A stretch of 64,000 bases of DNA from the NCBI GenBank assembly GCA_907163375.1, contig CAJQUW010004452.1, positions 327,501 to 391,500 on the forward strand. Direction: 5' to 3'. The notes beneath the pieces are model-generated. The model made no database searches, was not told the origin of the DNA, and saw only the letters and a program-made list of their open reading frames with translations. This stretch comes from Prostheceraeus crozeri. Its lineage: Eukaryota; Platyhelminthes; Polycladida; Euryleptidae. Of this stretch, positions 29,301 through 39,955 are shown piece after piece; positions within the stretch are counted from its first letter, which is position 1; every line of letters starts with the position of its first letter. Made by a program: the position numbers and the translations under genes.

Positions 29301-32300
29301 TTTGCAATCTTCAGGAATAGAGGGGAGATATGACACAAGAGGAACGCTCTCGGCTCATCATAGAGCTAACAGAGCCTGAGCTGAACTGAATGAGAACAAA
29401 CAATTGATGAAATACACAGAATTCATGCAAACAAACCACAGGCATTGCAATTTAATCAAAATGTATCAACAGCATAGTGACAATAGCAGCAGTTTCATGA
29501 AGAGAATTATTTTAAGAAATGATTATCCTAGACAATAATGTACCACAAAAAATTTTAAGATTGATAGACTTCTTTACTTAAATCTTCTAGAAATTGAAAA
29601 CAAGGATACAAGGAATAAAAGGAACATGAAAAACAAGTAAAATTTCTGTTATTGAAAAGTCAATCTTCCTTTATAGACATTTTAATTATTTGAGCAAAAA
29701 TCACAATATCTGACATTCGAAAATCATTCTATGTGATATTTGTTGTTGTGCATCAAATATCATTGTTAGACAAACATTTGTTTTGCATTGTATAAATTAT
29801 ACTGAATAAATGTAATTATATCATGATAAGTAGTACATACTATGTCATATATGACGTAAGATATTGACAAATGTAGTGTAGTATGTTAAATATTTATGCT
29901 CGTATTCCACTTACTTGCTTTTGACGCTTGGTGTCCATTTATCTACGAAGAAAGGTTTTTTACTAGATGTTATTGTTAAGGCAAACAGTCACTCATTAAT
30001 ATAAAATGTGCATAAATATAACATATTTCGGTCTCATTACTATTTAAAACGTTGAAATTGATGACTTCACACTCTTGCCCTTAGTTCTATTGTGTTAACT
30101 GTGCATGCAAAAAGTAGCATTTATTAATTACTGCAGGCGAACTATCTTAGGCGACATGTCAGTAGTGTGTTTGAAGAAGTCTCTACTTTTTTGAGGACAT
30201 AAATGCACAGAGCGTCCGAGGAATTTTGCATTTATACACAATAGAAGTTCACTAATGTTCAAATATGTGTACTACAGAGACTACTAAGCTTCGTTGAATT
30301 TTCTGTATTTAGACATTACATTGCTTCTTCATTGCAGACTAATAAAAGATTCCGTAAGGCGAAGTAACATGTAGTTTTTGTATCAGATTTTCCTTTTGAG
30401 GTTGTGGTATTTCCATCGCATGTATGGAATGGGTGTCAAGAAGTTTTGATTTTTTCCTTCCATTCCTTACTTGTCTAGTTTAACTAGTCATTTATCTTCC
30501 CTTACTCCACATTTTCAAGTGTCGGTGAACAGAATATCGTATCATAAATCGCTGCACAAAAAATTATCTTACTTTTCAATCGCTAAATTCTCATTGAAGT
30601 TCTTTTGATTTCGACAAATTTATGAATATGAAAGTCAGTGAAAGTTAATGCTTTGATGTGCGAGTCGAGCGATGCTCAAGTTTGGTTGCTATCAGTTGTG
30701 GTCAAATAGAAAGAAAGATTTTATCTGAACAAGTCGTTATTTAACCGAATGAATTGCACCATCTGAATAGTCTTTCAACGTGCTTTCCTGTATTGTATGA
30801 AATGCTTTTGAAACTTAAATGATATCAAGCATTGATACATGAAGTCAAATATTTTATGCAATTTTCATCATTTCAAGGCTCAGTCAAGTATTTCTGCTTT
30901 AGCTATTTGATGAATTGATAGCAAGAAAGTAATAGCAAGTAATAATGATGTATGTCTTATCGGCTAAATCGCTTACTAGGGATGACAATCACTGGATATA
31001 TAGACTAAGGCAAATTCAGAAATATTATCAGGGTGGTCACACAAACCCGAATTTCGTGTATATTCTCGAATATACACGAATTTTCACAATTTTGAAAATT
31101 ATACACGAATTCCAAGAATACACGAAATGTAGCAGCTTGTTAAAATGTGCACCAATTTCTAAGTTTCATAGATTGAAAATCAAGTTGATCGGCTCCTGCT
31201 TTCATAGTTGTTGTACAGATGCACCCTGCTATCATATTTAGCCGTGCAGATCATTTTGTATTTTTTGACATCACAGCGAAAAGAGTTTCAGACTGCTCAT
31301 TTGTTTTCTAGGCAGGCACGGCTCAGAAGTTTAAGTGCAGCCGTAAGATCTTATATTCTTACCTTGAAAATGGCAATTTTTTTCCAAAAAATAGTTAGTT
31401 TAATTTTGATTGATATACAGTGTGCGTATATGGGTTTATGCTGCCATATATGTATGGAGCTTTCATCATCCATGGTTTTTCTGCTGCAACCAACCCTGGT
31501 CCTCGCACTATCCTGCAGTTTGTCTGATCTTGAACCATTCTCAAAAAACGCCACAGCAGTTTTCTGAAGCGTTGCGAGAATTATAGTTCTGATGATGTTT
31601 CCGCAGACTTTCAATGACACTTTCGGGGCTCGACCTCTGGACCAAAGGATCGTTAGGCCAAGTATTTGGCCACGGTGCCACAGAGAATACCCATAGTACT
31701 GGCACCAGGTCGTTAGAGCGGGGGGTCCATTTAATATGCAGTGCCGACCATTTTTTTTTGATGTCATAAACTTCATAAGCCTGATTTGAAAAAGCTCTGT
31801 TAAAACGATTGTTGAAACGTCTTGTAAAGGATTTTGAAGCTGTTTACTTGGACAAGGGTCTTGAGGAAGAAGTCCTCGCACTTATCATTATCACCCTACT
31901 TTCCATGTTATCAATCCATTGCTTCCCAGAGCTATTCTATGCGTAGAAGCATGTGCATAGAGTGGTGGCAAAATTAGTTAGGAGATTCTTACACTGCAAC
32001 CACCGACAGGGTCCAACATGTCTTCTGGGACGGGGAATTGCCCCCCTAAGCCAGAATAAAACCACTTCAACCACCAAGATGCGCGAATTTGTCTACCGAC
32101 TTGTGCGCTACCCTGCTGTTTGCAGTGGTTGTGGTTTTATCACCTTTAGCTGTAAAAGTACATGTTTAAAGGATGCCGGGATGACCTGAAATACCGTTAC
32201 TCCCTATCTCGATAAATAGATGATCTAAATCAGGACCACTTACCTTTCTATTTTCTCAAACCTTCAAAAAGTATAGCAATCAAATGTATGAGGCAAAACA

Positions 32301-33092
32301 TGAGTTGATGTGAAAGTACTCAATTGATTGCAAATTGTTAAAGTCAAATTAATGTTGCTTTGATTGAATTTTCTTCTTGTTTAAAATGAGTTTTCCTCTA
32401 TCTTTGGTAATGAACATTCATTTGTTGATGCCAGGGTTGCGATCAGAAAATGCTGATGATAGTTTAAAAGCTTTATCAGTCTTGGCCCATTAATTTTGGT
32501 AATAGCTACTGAAGGTAACATACGTTCGATAGGGATTGCAAAGAACATGTACATAGACCCTGGATGAGTTCGCAATGTCATCGAGTTTCAATGAAAGAAA
32601 AGTAGTGATCTGCATTTGAGTTAATAACTAGAAATTGAAGGGTCCCATGTGACTCTTAGTCATTCTTCTAGAATAGATCACTTTTGCTCCATTTTTTCAA
32701 TTTATTAATTTAACGTCTACTGATGCAATAAAAAAATGATGTCCGAACGACTATCTGATGACTGCAGAATATGATCTAGATCAACATGTTGCATTTTTGT
32801 AAAACACAACAAATGGTGCCATAAATGTCATACATGTATTATCACCATCAACTTCTTTATCAAACATTGTTCTATTGATGGTCAAATGTCCATTTCTTTT
32901 TTAGGTAATGAAGTGCTTTTCGTCGGAGTCAATGGTCCTTCGAAACCATGCGATGAGGTTGTGATTAAACACGTTGGTCTCAATCAATTTGCAGTCAGTT
33001 ATACAGTGAAGGAACGGGGAACTCATATGATAATGATCAAATGGGCCGACCAGCATATCCCTGGGAGTCCATTTATTGTAATCGTACCATAA
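8163..33092 (+). CDS. FLN: filamin, C-terminal part (Ig repeats 18-24), ten exons
   Basis: Filamin is an actin-crosslinking, mechanosensing cytoskeletal dimer. Exons are 8163-8321, 10373-10576, 12148-12429, 19277-19441, 21150-21322, 24898-25095, 26177-26471, 27364-27530, 28191-28440 and 32905-33092. All introns are GT-AG and phases join exactly, giving 692 residues and a TAA stop at 33090. Each repeat shows the filamin Ig signature (GPSK, PGEY or GEH, HIPGSPF). By alignment from memory with vertebrate filamins these are repeats 18-24: repeat 20 starts with the RRRE...GSQCELSL strand, repeat 21 (integrin and partner binding) with [13 protein letters not shown], a hinge of about 35 residues precedes repeat 24, and the protein ends in GSPFIVIVP as the dimerisation repeat does. 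The actin-binding domain and repeats 1-17 lie left of the window. The gene looks intact. Confidence 0.95.
8322..10372 (+). other. FLN: filamin intron
   Basis: This 2.05 kb phase-1 intron runs from GTAAGT to TTCTTCCAG. I see no mobile element or gene in it. Confidence 0.85.
10373..10576 (+). CDS. FLN: filamin exon: end of repeat 18, start of repeat 19
   Basis: The acceptor follows a TTTTTCTTCCAG tract and the donor is GTAATT. Both ends are phase 1. The exon encodes [24 protein letters not shown] and then the RVRVFGDGL start of repeat 19. Confidence 0.95.
10577..12147 (+). other. FLN: filamin intron
   Basis: This is a 1.57 kb phase-1 intron ending TTTTTTCAACAG. I see nothing else in it. Confidence 0.85.
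12148..12429 (+). CDS. FLN: filamin exon: repeat 19 core, start of repeat 20
   Basis: Phase 1 at both ends; the donor is GTGCGT. The exon encodes [26 protein letters not shown] and [10 protein letters not shown], then the RRRE...IGSQCELSL strand of repeat 20. In vertebrates that strand folds over repeat 21 and masks its integrin site. Confidence 0.95.
12430..19276 (+). other. FLN: filamin intron (6.8 kb, the largest complete one in the window)
   Basis: Phase 1, ending CCATTTCAG. The DNA is AT-rich. I found no reading frame with recognisable similarity, no RNA gene and no clear inverted or tandem repeat worth naming. Confidence 0.8.
19277..19441 (+). CDS. FLN: filamin exon: repeat 20
   Basis: Phase 1 at both ends; the donor is GTAAGC. 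The exon encodes [33 protein letters not shown] and HIPG, the middle of repeat 20. Confidence 0.95.
19442..21149 (+). other. FLN: filamin intron
   Basis: This is a 1.7 kb phase-1 intron ending CTATTTTTCAG. It contains a short GATC-rich run near 20,650 and nothing else notable. Confidence 0.8.
21150..21322 (+). CDS. FLN: filamin exon: end of repeat 20, start of repeat 21
   Basis: The exon starts in phase 1 and ends in phase 0 (AAG before GTAAGA). It encodes SPFQFTVGP, then [16 protein letters not shown] and [12 protein letters not shown] of repeat 21, the main ligand-binding repeat of vertebrate filamins. It falls below a 60-residue open-frame cutoff and was found by reading the flanks for splice sites. 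Confidence 0.95.
21776..22288. mobile_element. 501-bp non-autonomous DNA transposon (MITE)
   Basis: The element runs 21782-22282 with perfect 14-bp terminal inverted repeats CAGGGAGTAGAACG. The 6-bp direct repeats GTTTTG abut each end (21776-21781 and 22283-22288). Subterminal CCGCGGAT sequences also occur near both ends. It has no coding capacity. CAGGG ends recall hAT elements, but hAT makes 8-bp duplications, so the superfamily is open. Confidence 0.75.
23640..24020. repeat. long inverted repeat (foldback)
   Basis: The arms at about 23640-23812 and 23838-24020 are reverse complements over roughly 165-175 bases, with a loop of about 25 bases. The second arm has an insertion of about 18 bases. 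The shared block GAAGTTACAACAAC and its complement GTTGTTGTAACTTC are easy landmarks. It has no coding capacity and lies in a filamin intron, so the pre-mRNA would form a long hairpin. Confidence 0.75.
24898..25095 (+). CDS. FLN: filamin exon: repeat 21, start of repeat 22
   Basis: Phase 0 at both ends, with acceptor TCTCTTCAG and donor GTGAGA. The exon encodes [17 protein letters not shown] and [12 protein letters not shown], then the start of repeat 22. The FEDRKDGSC block is nearly invariant in animal filamins. Confidence 0.95.
25096..26176 (+). other. FLN: filamin intron
   Basis: This is a 1.1 kb phase-0 intron. I see nothing in it beyond AT-rich sequence. Confidence 0.8.
26177..26471 (+). 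CDS. FLN: filamin exon: repeat 22, start of repeat 23
   Basis: Phase 0 at the start and phase 1 at the end (donor GTGAGT). The exon encodes [34 protein letters not shown] and [11 protein letters not shown], then [10 protein letters not shown] of repeat 23. Confidence 0.95.
26472..27363 (+). other. FLN: filamin intron with a short GC-rich insertion
   Basis: This 0.9 kb phase-1 intron contains the 141-bp GC-rich block at 26776-26916. The rest is featureless. Confidence 0.8.
26768..26924. mobile_element. 141-bp GC-rich insertion with 8-bp target duplication
   Basis: A GC-rich block (26776-26916) sits in AT-rich intron DNA between two copies of ACAAAACT (26768-26775 and 26917-26924). The sharp composition change and flanking direct repeats indicate an insertion. 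I see no clear terminal inverted repeat, no tRNA promoter boxes and no poly-A tail, so the class is unknown. Confidence 0.55.
27364..27530 (+). CDS. FLN: filamin exon: repeat 23
   Basis: Phase 1 to phase 0; the donor is GTAAAA. The exon encodes [19 protein letters not shown] and [12 protein letters not shown] of repeat 23. Confidence 0.95.
27531..28190 (+). other. FLN: filamin intron
   Basis: This is a 660-bp phase-0 intron ending TTTCTTTCAG. Nothing else is visible. Confidence 0.8.
28191..28440 (+). CDS. FLN: filamin exon: end of repeat 23, hinge 2, start of repeat 24
   Basis: Phase 0 to phase 1; the donor is GTAAGA. The exon encodes [16 protein letters not shown], then a hinge of about 35 residues of low similarity, then [19 protein letters not shown] of the dimerisation repeat. 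The hinge is where vertebrate filamins are flexible and cut by calpain; no specific cleavage site can be claimed here. Confidence 0.95.
28441..32904 (+). other. FLN: last filamin intron
   Basis: This is a 4.5 kb phase-1 intron. It contains a small perfect hairpin near 31,055-31,085, and a segment at about 31,200-32,200 of somewhat higher GC with an antisense 176-codon frame (31351-31881) that I do not recognise. The last part may be an old repeat. Confidence 0.75.
32905..33092 (+). CDS. FLN: filamin terminal exon: repeat 24 and stop
   Basis: The acceptor is CTTTTTTAG at 32896-32904 and the stop TAA at 33090-33092. The exon encodes [23 protein letters not shown] and [15 protein letters not shown], the C-terminus of the dimerisation repeat. 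A candidate AATAAA follows at 33177. Confidence 0.95.
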
Positions 33093-35672
33093 TCAATGGT
33101 CCCAGATATTATGTATAGATTTGTTTGCGATAAGCAGTATGAAATGCTTGATCCTGCTCATTTCGCTATCGTCGATAATAAAAACCAAATCCTGACGCTT
33201 GTCCTCCGATAGCTTTTTCGCTATGATATTTCATGTATGCTCTGACAGACTTCGAACTTTGTTTGACTGAAGCAATTTCGAAGTGTATATTATATACGGA
33301 TCTCATTCAATATGGATCAAATTGTATCATAACTTTCCTTGAGTAAAGGAAATGAAATTATTTTCATCGATGAAATGATCCTATGCCTTCTCTTCATAAG
33401 ATGTAGCTTTTATATCCTTCGAGATTTGTGCAATTCATACCGATCAGGCTGATTTGATATGTAACGATCATGTTTATTCTTTTCGTCTATGATTTTATTA
33501 AAATATTTTCGATGAAGGATCGTCGACGACATTTATTGTTGATGCAATTTCTTACTGTATCTATAGTATTAGCGGAATGTTACAGATTTGTTATCTACAC
33601 TGACCTATTAGATCTAAGAAATACATGATTTCTTTAATACAGAATAGTTTTCTTATTAAATAGATGCTTGGGAGGTATGTGCAGGAGACGAGGCTGACAA
33701 TGAGACTTTCATTGATGATGCATAGGTCTACCCTATAGCTACCAAGAATCTGCGTGTCTTTCGAGTTCTACCTAGTTCCTCTTTTTGTCAGACAGGTTCA
33801 TGAGCAGCGCATGTAAATCCAATAGGAGTAAGGCTAAAATTCTCTGTAAAATTGAAACCTATTTGTTCTGAATAGCTGAAAAGTATAACTAAGTCTAGAG
33901 CCACATTTTTGGCATAGGATGTTAGCAAGTCATTCCCCATCATGCGTCTGATCGATAATTCAAAGACTTCCCATGCCAATAATTATGACTCAATAGGTAC
34001 TTCTCATTTAATCAGAGAAATGCGCAAATGTATTTTTCTTTGATCTTGTCTGACAGCAAGATGACCCATAGCTCAAGTGTTGATAGCTTTAAAGACTGCA
34101 GAGTGTCTAGCTTCATTGTGGCATTTAATGGAAAGACTTCCAGAGACTTAGGCAATTTAAGTTTGTAACTTCTCGACGAACGCTGCGTTTCGTCCTACAA
34201 TGAATCTTTCAGTATGTCCGAAACTGCCATGTGACATGTAAGGTACACCAGATTGTCTGAACAAAATAGGCTGCACAACATGCAAATGCAGGCCTACACT
34301 GAGTTACTTAGCTTTGCCGTGCAGGCGATCAAAATCTCGTGGGCGTATAGAAAGGTGTAGGCCTACAATGCAGTGATCGTGCGGGATACGGAAAAAATTC
34401 CAATCTGATTAGGTATATGTAATCCTAGTATCTTAAAATTTATTATAGGCCTATACTTATATTTTCAATTTTCTAAAATTCATGCAGCCGATAAGGCCTA
34501 TGTATCTTGTATAAATCCAATATGTAATGTACTCTCATAATTTAGTTTCGTCGTGAAGCTCAGAATTGGAATATAAAATACTTTTTATTGATTGCACAAA
34601 CATTTAGAAATATCCGGTAGAATTGGACTACTTGAAAAGCATTTACATATAAACTTTACAAAATACAACAAATAGGCCTGGATGTGCCAGACCGACCGGT
34701 CGGTCATGAACTAAGGAACCAGGCATATGAAGACTTTTAAACATTTATAATCACCAAGTTGGGCGAAATCGACGGACACAGTTTGTCAAAATAAAGTTTT
34801 GGTTTCTAATTAAATTTATGCCTAATTCTATTATTCTACCATTGGCATTTCTGGATTTCTTAAAAGGTTAATGTGCAGCCCTGAATACTTCAATAATTAG
34901 CGTGTCGTGTATTAAAGTCAATTTTCGGTTACACTTTGATTATATTGCATGTATATAGCCTAATTAATCCAATTTGCTAAATCAATGGTTAATTTTCATG
35001 CATCACTCGCATTATTCTTTCATCTCTTGTTTTATTGAGAACAAAGCTATTATCGAATGGTACATTTGTTGTGAAGAGCATAGCAAGTTGAGTTTTATTC
35101 TCTATGTGGCGTACTACGTGTGTCATAAAAACTAATAAATATTTAGTATGACAGACTTAATTTCATTGATTTCAACTAATTATTCAGCAGAAAATATGTT
35201 GGAATTGTAAATTGTTGAATTGGCTACTTGACTTGCTTTGCGACATAATTGTACAGATTTGGTTTTGTGTTTTTTACAGCAGGACAATAAAATAATTGAA
35301 TTCTTTTTTATTACTATAAATTGCTGCAGGTTGCCGCGTAAATTTCCGCAAGAAAAGGTAAGCCTGAGTTGCGTGCTCCGAATATTATTGTAATTTACAC
35401 AGCTACTGTATGACCTAGAACAGAGCCTACCTATTTGGCAACGGAATGGAGCATCAATCTCTCAATCAAAATATGATCATTATTATCTATTCACAGATTA
35501 AGTTCGCGTCTCAACTATTCAGCTACAGAGGGTTCAGCTAAAGAAAGCTTGAGTTGCTTCAAAGCTAAACTTTGGTCAGCTCACCGGTTAGTATGAGCAA
35601 GCTGTGAATATCTCTTAGATCGTTAGTGATATGGCCCTGAGGCCGAGTCCTCCACGTACCCGGTTCCATAAT
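33093..35672. other. filamin 3' UTR and intergenic DNA
   Basis: A first AATAAA occurs at 33177-33182, but the true end of the transcript cannot be set from sequence. The rest is AT-rich with scattered TAGGCCTA words and no supportable gene. Confidence 0.5.
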
Positions 35673-35883
35673 ATAAAGGGTTCAAAAGAAAAGATTCTTC
35701 GGGTACTTCCAAGCGATTATTATTGCGTGTGCGACGTTTCGCCCCAAAGGCTTAATCATGCACGAATGAAGATGTACAGCGCAACATTCACATCATACGA
35801 CCGAAGAAAATCGATAAAGAAAATTATCACGTGAGCACATGTTAAGGTTAAAAATTCTACTGATAACAAAGATTAAAAGTACC
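35673..35883 (+). repeat. Penelope LTR-like arm, left
   Basis: This is the reverse complement of 36222-36432. The hammerhead-like core lies at 35729-35763 on the - strand. Confidence 0.85.
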
Positions 35884-35959
35884 ATGAAAATTAAGAAAAT
35901 CTTGAGGCAAATGTGCAAAAGTTCATATGGATGAAAGATTCTTGTCTGTTCATATAGCT

Positions 35960-36209
35960 TGGTTACCAGCATCCTTGATGTATCTGCTTTCCAAGCTCCT
36001 TCTCTTCACATAACCTTTCAGATTTCGGTGCACGATCTCCTATTCAATATTCATTGAATGTCCTTTATGGTCAGAAACAAAGTGTTCCTTCACTGCAGAA
36101 GGATTACTCGACATTACGTGTTCCTTTATGCGCGTCCCTACCAATCTTGATGTCTCACCGATATAGTATTTCGAGCAGAATTTGCAGGTTATCTTGTATA
36201 TCAGGTTTT
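35960..36209 (-). pseudogene. GIY-YIG endonuclease domain of a Penelope-like element
   Basis: One - strand frame runs through with a single TAG. It shows LIYKITC (the GIY strand), KYYIGET (the YIG strand), then R...EH, and after the stop the LESRYIK motif that supplies the catalytic glutamate. This domain nicks target DNA during retrotransposition in the family. Here it is cut off from a reverse transcriptase and has a nonsense codon, so it is dead. Confidence 0.8.
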
Positions 36210-36221
36210 TGGTACTTTTAA

Positions 36222-36432
36222 GGTACTTTTAATCTTTGTTATCAGTAGAATTTTTAACCTTAACATGTGCTCACGTGATAATTTTCTTTATCGATTTTCT
36301 TCGGTCGTATGATGTGAATGTTGCGCTGTACATCTTCATTCGTGCATGATTAAGCCTTTGGGGCGAAACGTCGCACACGCAATAATGATCGCTTGGAAGT
36401 ACCCGAAGAATCTTTTCTTTTGAACCCTTTAT
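36222..36432 (-). repeat. Penelope LTR-like arm, right
   Basis: This is the reverse complement of 35673-35883. The hammerhead-like core lies at 36342-36376 on the + strand. Confidence 0.85.
36342..36376 (+). ncRNA. degenerate hammerhead ribozyme-like core
   Basis: In order: GTGC (stem I), ATGATTA in the place of CTGATGA, GCC/GGC (stem II), GAAA, a minimal stem III C-G, GTC, then GCAC closing stem I. The conserved CTGATGA box has two changes, so activity is unlikely. The mirror copy is at 35729-35763 on the - strand. Confidence 0.45.
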
Positions 36433-39270
36433 CTCTTAGATCACCTAGCAGAAAGTTTAATGAGTTTATTGACAAACTGAATCACTTCCCTGAAATGGAA
36501 AAAGAGAAGAAATGAAACAGAATTAATCTAGATTGCTTCGTCTCGAACAACGCGCGAATGTTGATAAATTGTAATGGGATTGACGGATGTCATGTCCCCG
36601 CAATGAGAGATGCAAACCACTTATGCTGAAAGAAAATGATTATTTTCGATTGTTTGTCAGCACTTCTGAAATTTCAGAGCCAAGGAACATCTTATAATAG
36701 AAGGAAAACAATTCATTATGACTTTTTGATACGAAAAGAAAAAATCAATACTTGAGTGCATGCGATGATGACTTGTTCACCTATAACCGTCGCTTTGAAT
36801 TCTCTGTAGTTATATGCATACCTGCCGTGTTGATGTTCCAAGTCTGCAGTCTCGTACATTGTACTAAAATTATTCGACACACTATTTTACAATCCACATG
36901 AAAATTTACATATGCCTTATACCTTGATATTTATGAACACATTCATAGTTGATTGTCAAGAATCTCCATTTCTATTCTCTCATGAATTCTGCAATGCAGA
37001 CGGGTCCCTCCAATTACTATTTATCCCTGTGGATGGTTCTCATCTGCAATCAGTACAAATTTATATTAAATAATGTATTGATTTGTGTTCTTAATCATCA
37101 AATGTGATTAGTTTAAGAATCATCGGGAATTCTCTCACATTTTCAAAATAATTCTCCGCCTAATCTTAAAGACTGGTTCACCTGGCTTGAAGACTTTTGT
37201 TAGTAAAGAGCTGATAATAAAAAAAAAACGGACCACATAAATTTTGCTGAAATTCAATCGATTTTAATGCCTTCCAATCGTGTCGCACAACAACATGACA
37301 TACATCATTCAAGAGCTTGCATTCTCAGCCTTAAAATGAATAATGACATAGTTAGGCTATACCCCTTTGTTGTATTTGCTGAGCAGTGCTCTTAATATGA
37401 AAATCACTCAATTTACAAATCGCAATTTTTCAAAAAGAGGGCATGTATGACAATGAATCAAGCATGGAGAGAACGGAGACGAGCATTTTCTGAGGTCTCT
37501 TTTGACATAGGCTACCGGTTATCAAAATTGGTGAACTAGGAAAAGATTTGTGATGTCGAGTAAAGTTATCACAAAATTATGATTCTTTTGGCTGAAAATG
37601 TTTTATTCTCACTTTTTCATCAAAAATTTTCATGTTTGATACCTTAAGAATTCTTGCGATGTAAGGAGTACGAATATATAAACTTTATTCAAATAAGTTT
37701 TTCATATTTTTTTTTCAAACTTCTTCAACACTTTTTCTCTTTACCGGTAAAGTGCACAAGCAGCATGTAAGGTTAACGGAGGTTCAAAACAAAACAGTTA
37801 GCGAGAGCATGTGTTTGTTCTCTCACCGCAAATCGTTTACCTTGCATGTTTAGTGTACTATATCGGTTATTAGAAAAAATGCTGAATATAGGCCTTTTAG
37901 ATTGATAGAGGGCCTGCTTCACAACTAAAAGTACTTTCAGTTTTACGGTGAACCGGTCATGATATATAACAACATCACTGCGGTGACCTGCGGGTATACC
38001 CGACCGGCGGCTACGGGCGGGCACGGCATTAGAGAAACTTCGTCACGGGTACGGGTGGGTAGGGATGTTTTCAAGTATGCATGAGATGGACTACTAGTAC
38101 AAAGAGTGAAAATCAAAAGTCAATTGCCATCCGTTCACTGATCGACTTTCTGTCATGGTTCTGTGATGCTTCATCAGATGATGTCTACAGTATACATGTA
38201 CACAATCGATTTTTTATACATTGACGGCGCCTTTTGTAGTTTAGCATTGAAATTTTAAAGCATTAAACATTTTAATTTAAAATTGAAATTTTAGATTTTA
38301 GCACCTGATTGCATAGGCAGCTTTGCAGATCTGTCACGCAGTGTTGATTCTTGTCAATCCCCTTCACTTTGAATCATAACTTCAAGTATTCTGATTTGAG
38401 TACACCAAATTTCGGTTAGAGTAAATTATTCTGCGGCAAAATTTTACTATCGCTACATAGAGAACTTCGACTAATAATGTCAGCAAGTAAATAAGTTGGG
38501 TAGATTGACATTTTTTGAAACCAAGTTGCGGGAAGGCACTTGCGGCCCTATATTTAAAGGTGGTGCAGAACATAAACCACAGACATCATTGATTGGGAAC
38601 CATAGACAACAGGATTCGAGTTTGAAAAAAGTGCTTCAAGTGACCTTTTAATTGATGAAATGTCCCATATAAAAATATAAAAGCACAAAATCTGCGCCGG
38701 CTATGAGACCGGTGCATATTAAAGCATAGCCGAAGTATAATTTGTTTCGCATACTACATTGTCCTCTGACAATTTATTGAAACTTCAAAAATTTGACATT
38801 AGTGTCTTATCCTTTATAATAGCCCACTGTATATGTTCATGCTTTCTAGAATTTAATTTGAATTCTATGAAGAACAAGGAAATTTCTGATAGTGCCAGAC
38901 AATTTAAAAATAGACTTACATAAATCTATGCCTCTTTAAATTTAATCTTGCAAATACAGTGCTTCCAATTTGACTCTCATCACACTTAACATGTACGTCT
39001 CTATGATAGCTCTAGTAGAATTCTTTAAAACCAAATAAAAACAGAAAACATAAAGATATGGAACAAAAATGGCAAAAATTGTCCAAATATACACTGTATG
39101 TTTCAAAATCATGAAAAAATGCAATCCTGAAAACTTCAAAGCTTCGGGAAAGGTACAGACAGTAGAATGATTCGAAACAATGTCGACGAAATCTACAAAT
39201 TGGTATGCAAGAAGGTCGCTATCACAATATTAGGCCATACTCGGTTTCAGACAGTCTCTCTGTGATGTTA
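36433..39270. other. gene-free AT-rich DNA
   Basis: I see no gene. A short GC patch at about 37,980-38,070 with CGGGTACGGGTGGGT-like sequence looks like part of an old repeat. Confidence 0.5.
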
Positions 39271-39639
39271 CAACTTCGGGATGAACAAGGCTGACGCCAG
39301 CGGGGTGTCAGGGGTGTCAATTGACACTGTGTCGGCGAAGCGTGACACACTGTCGGGGAAAATAATAAAAGATAAACCATATTATAAAATTTTTTATTAC
39401 GATCATTTTTTCACCGAAGAGATTTTTCACAATTTCTATTGGGGAATCTTTCATCCCGTAAAAGTGAAGAAATATGTGATGAACTGTGGAACAGATGTGA
39501 GGAAATTTCAGACAAACTGTCATTGCCAGGCCACCTCGTGATGTCCTTCCGGCCACATCGTGACAACGTTTTGACTTATCACTAGACAAAGAAAACTACC
39601 TGAACATTTGAAACAGTTTCTAGAAGACAAAATCATCTT

Positions 39640-39955
39640 CAACAGAAAAATCGGAGAAGGAAAAGCTATTGGCAGATATTAGAGAAATTGTTGAACATGC
39701 TATAAAAGAAATGGATCGAAGGTTCAGCAAAAATAATGGTTCCATCACGAACGGAATTGTTGCTCTCACTCCGTCGTTGGAACACTTCCTGGAAGAAAAA
39801 AAGTTATTGCCTTCGGGAGACAATTTGAATGTGATTCAATTAATTTGGTAATCGAAGACAAAACTTTCCAGCGAATGATAGAATGGAGCGAAAATAATGA
39901 GGGAGAAAAAGATAACCCTAAACTAGTCCATCTACATAGCAACCTTGCCAAGTAA
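39640..39955 (+). pseudogene. hAT-like transposase fragment
   Basis: A + strand frame (39669-39851) reads EIVEHAIKEMDRRFSKNNGS...IVALTPSLEHFL, which resembles the mid-region of hAT/MYM-type transposases (an EMDRRFS block followed by a short ALxP motif). A second frame continues after the stop at 39849. No catalytic block or termini are visible. Assignment is from pattern memory only. Confidence 0.4.

Larger units (their letters stand above)
35673..36432 (-). mobile_element. Penelope-like retroelement relic with inverted LTR-like arms
   Basis: Two 211-bp arms (35673-35883 and 36222-36432) are almost perfect reverse complements; I counted one clear mismatch. The 338-bp centre reads on the - strand as the C-terminal GIY-YIG endonuclease domain typical of Penelope-like elements. 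The arms contain a hammerhead-like core. Inverted or tandem LTR-like repeats, GIY-YIG and hammerheads together are diagnostic of this class. The reverse transcriptase is missing, so the copy is heavily 5'-truncated. Confidence 0.8.

Noticed and set aside
31351..31881. Antisense frame of 176 codons in the last filamin intron
   Set aside because: No recognisable motif, no start context and composition like repeat debris; probably chance or an old element.
39281..39541. 86-codon + strand frame rich in phenylalanine and lysine
   Set aside because: Low-complexity AT-driven composition; only the following hAT-like block was kept.
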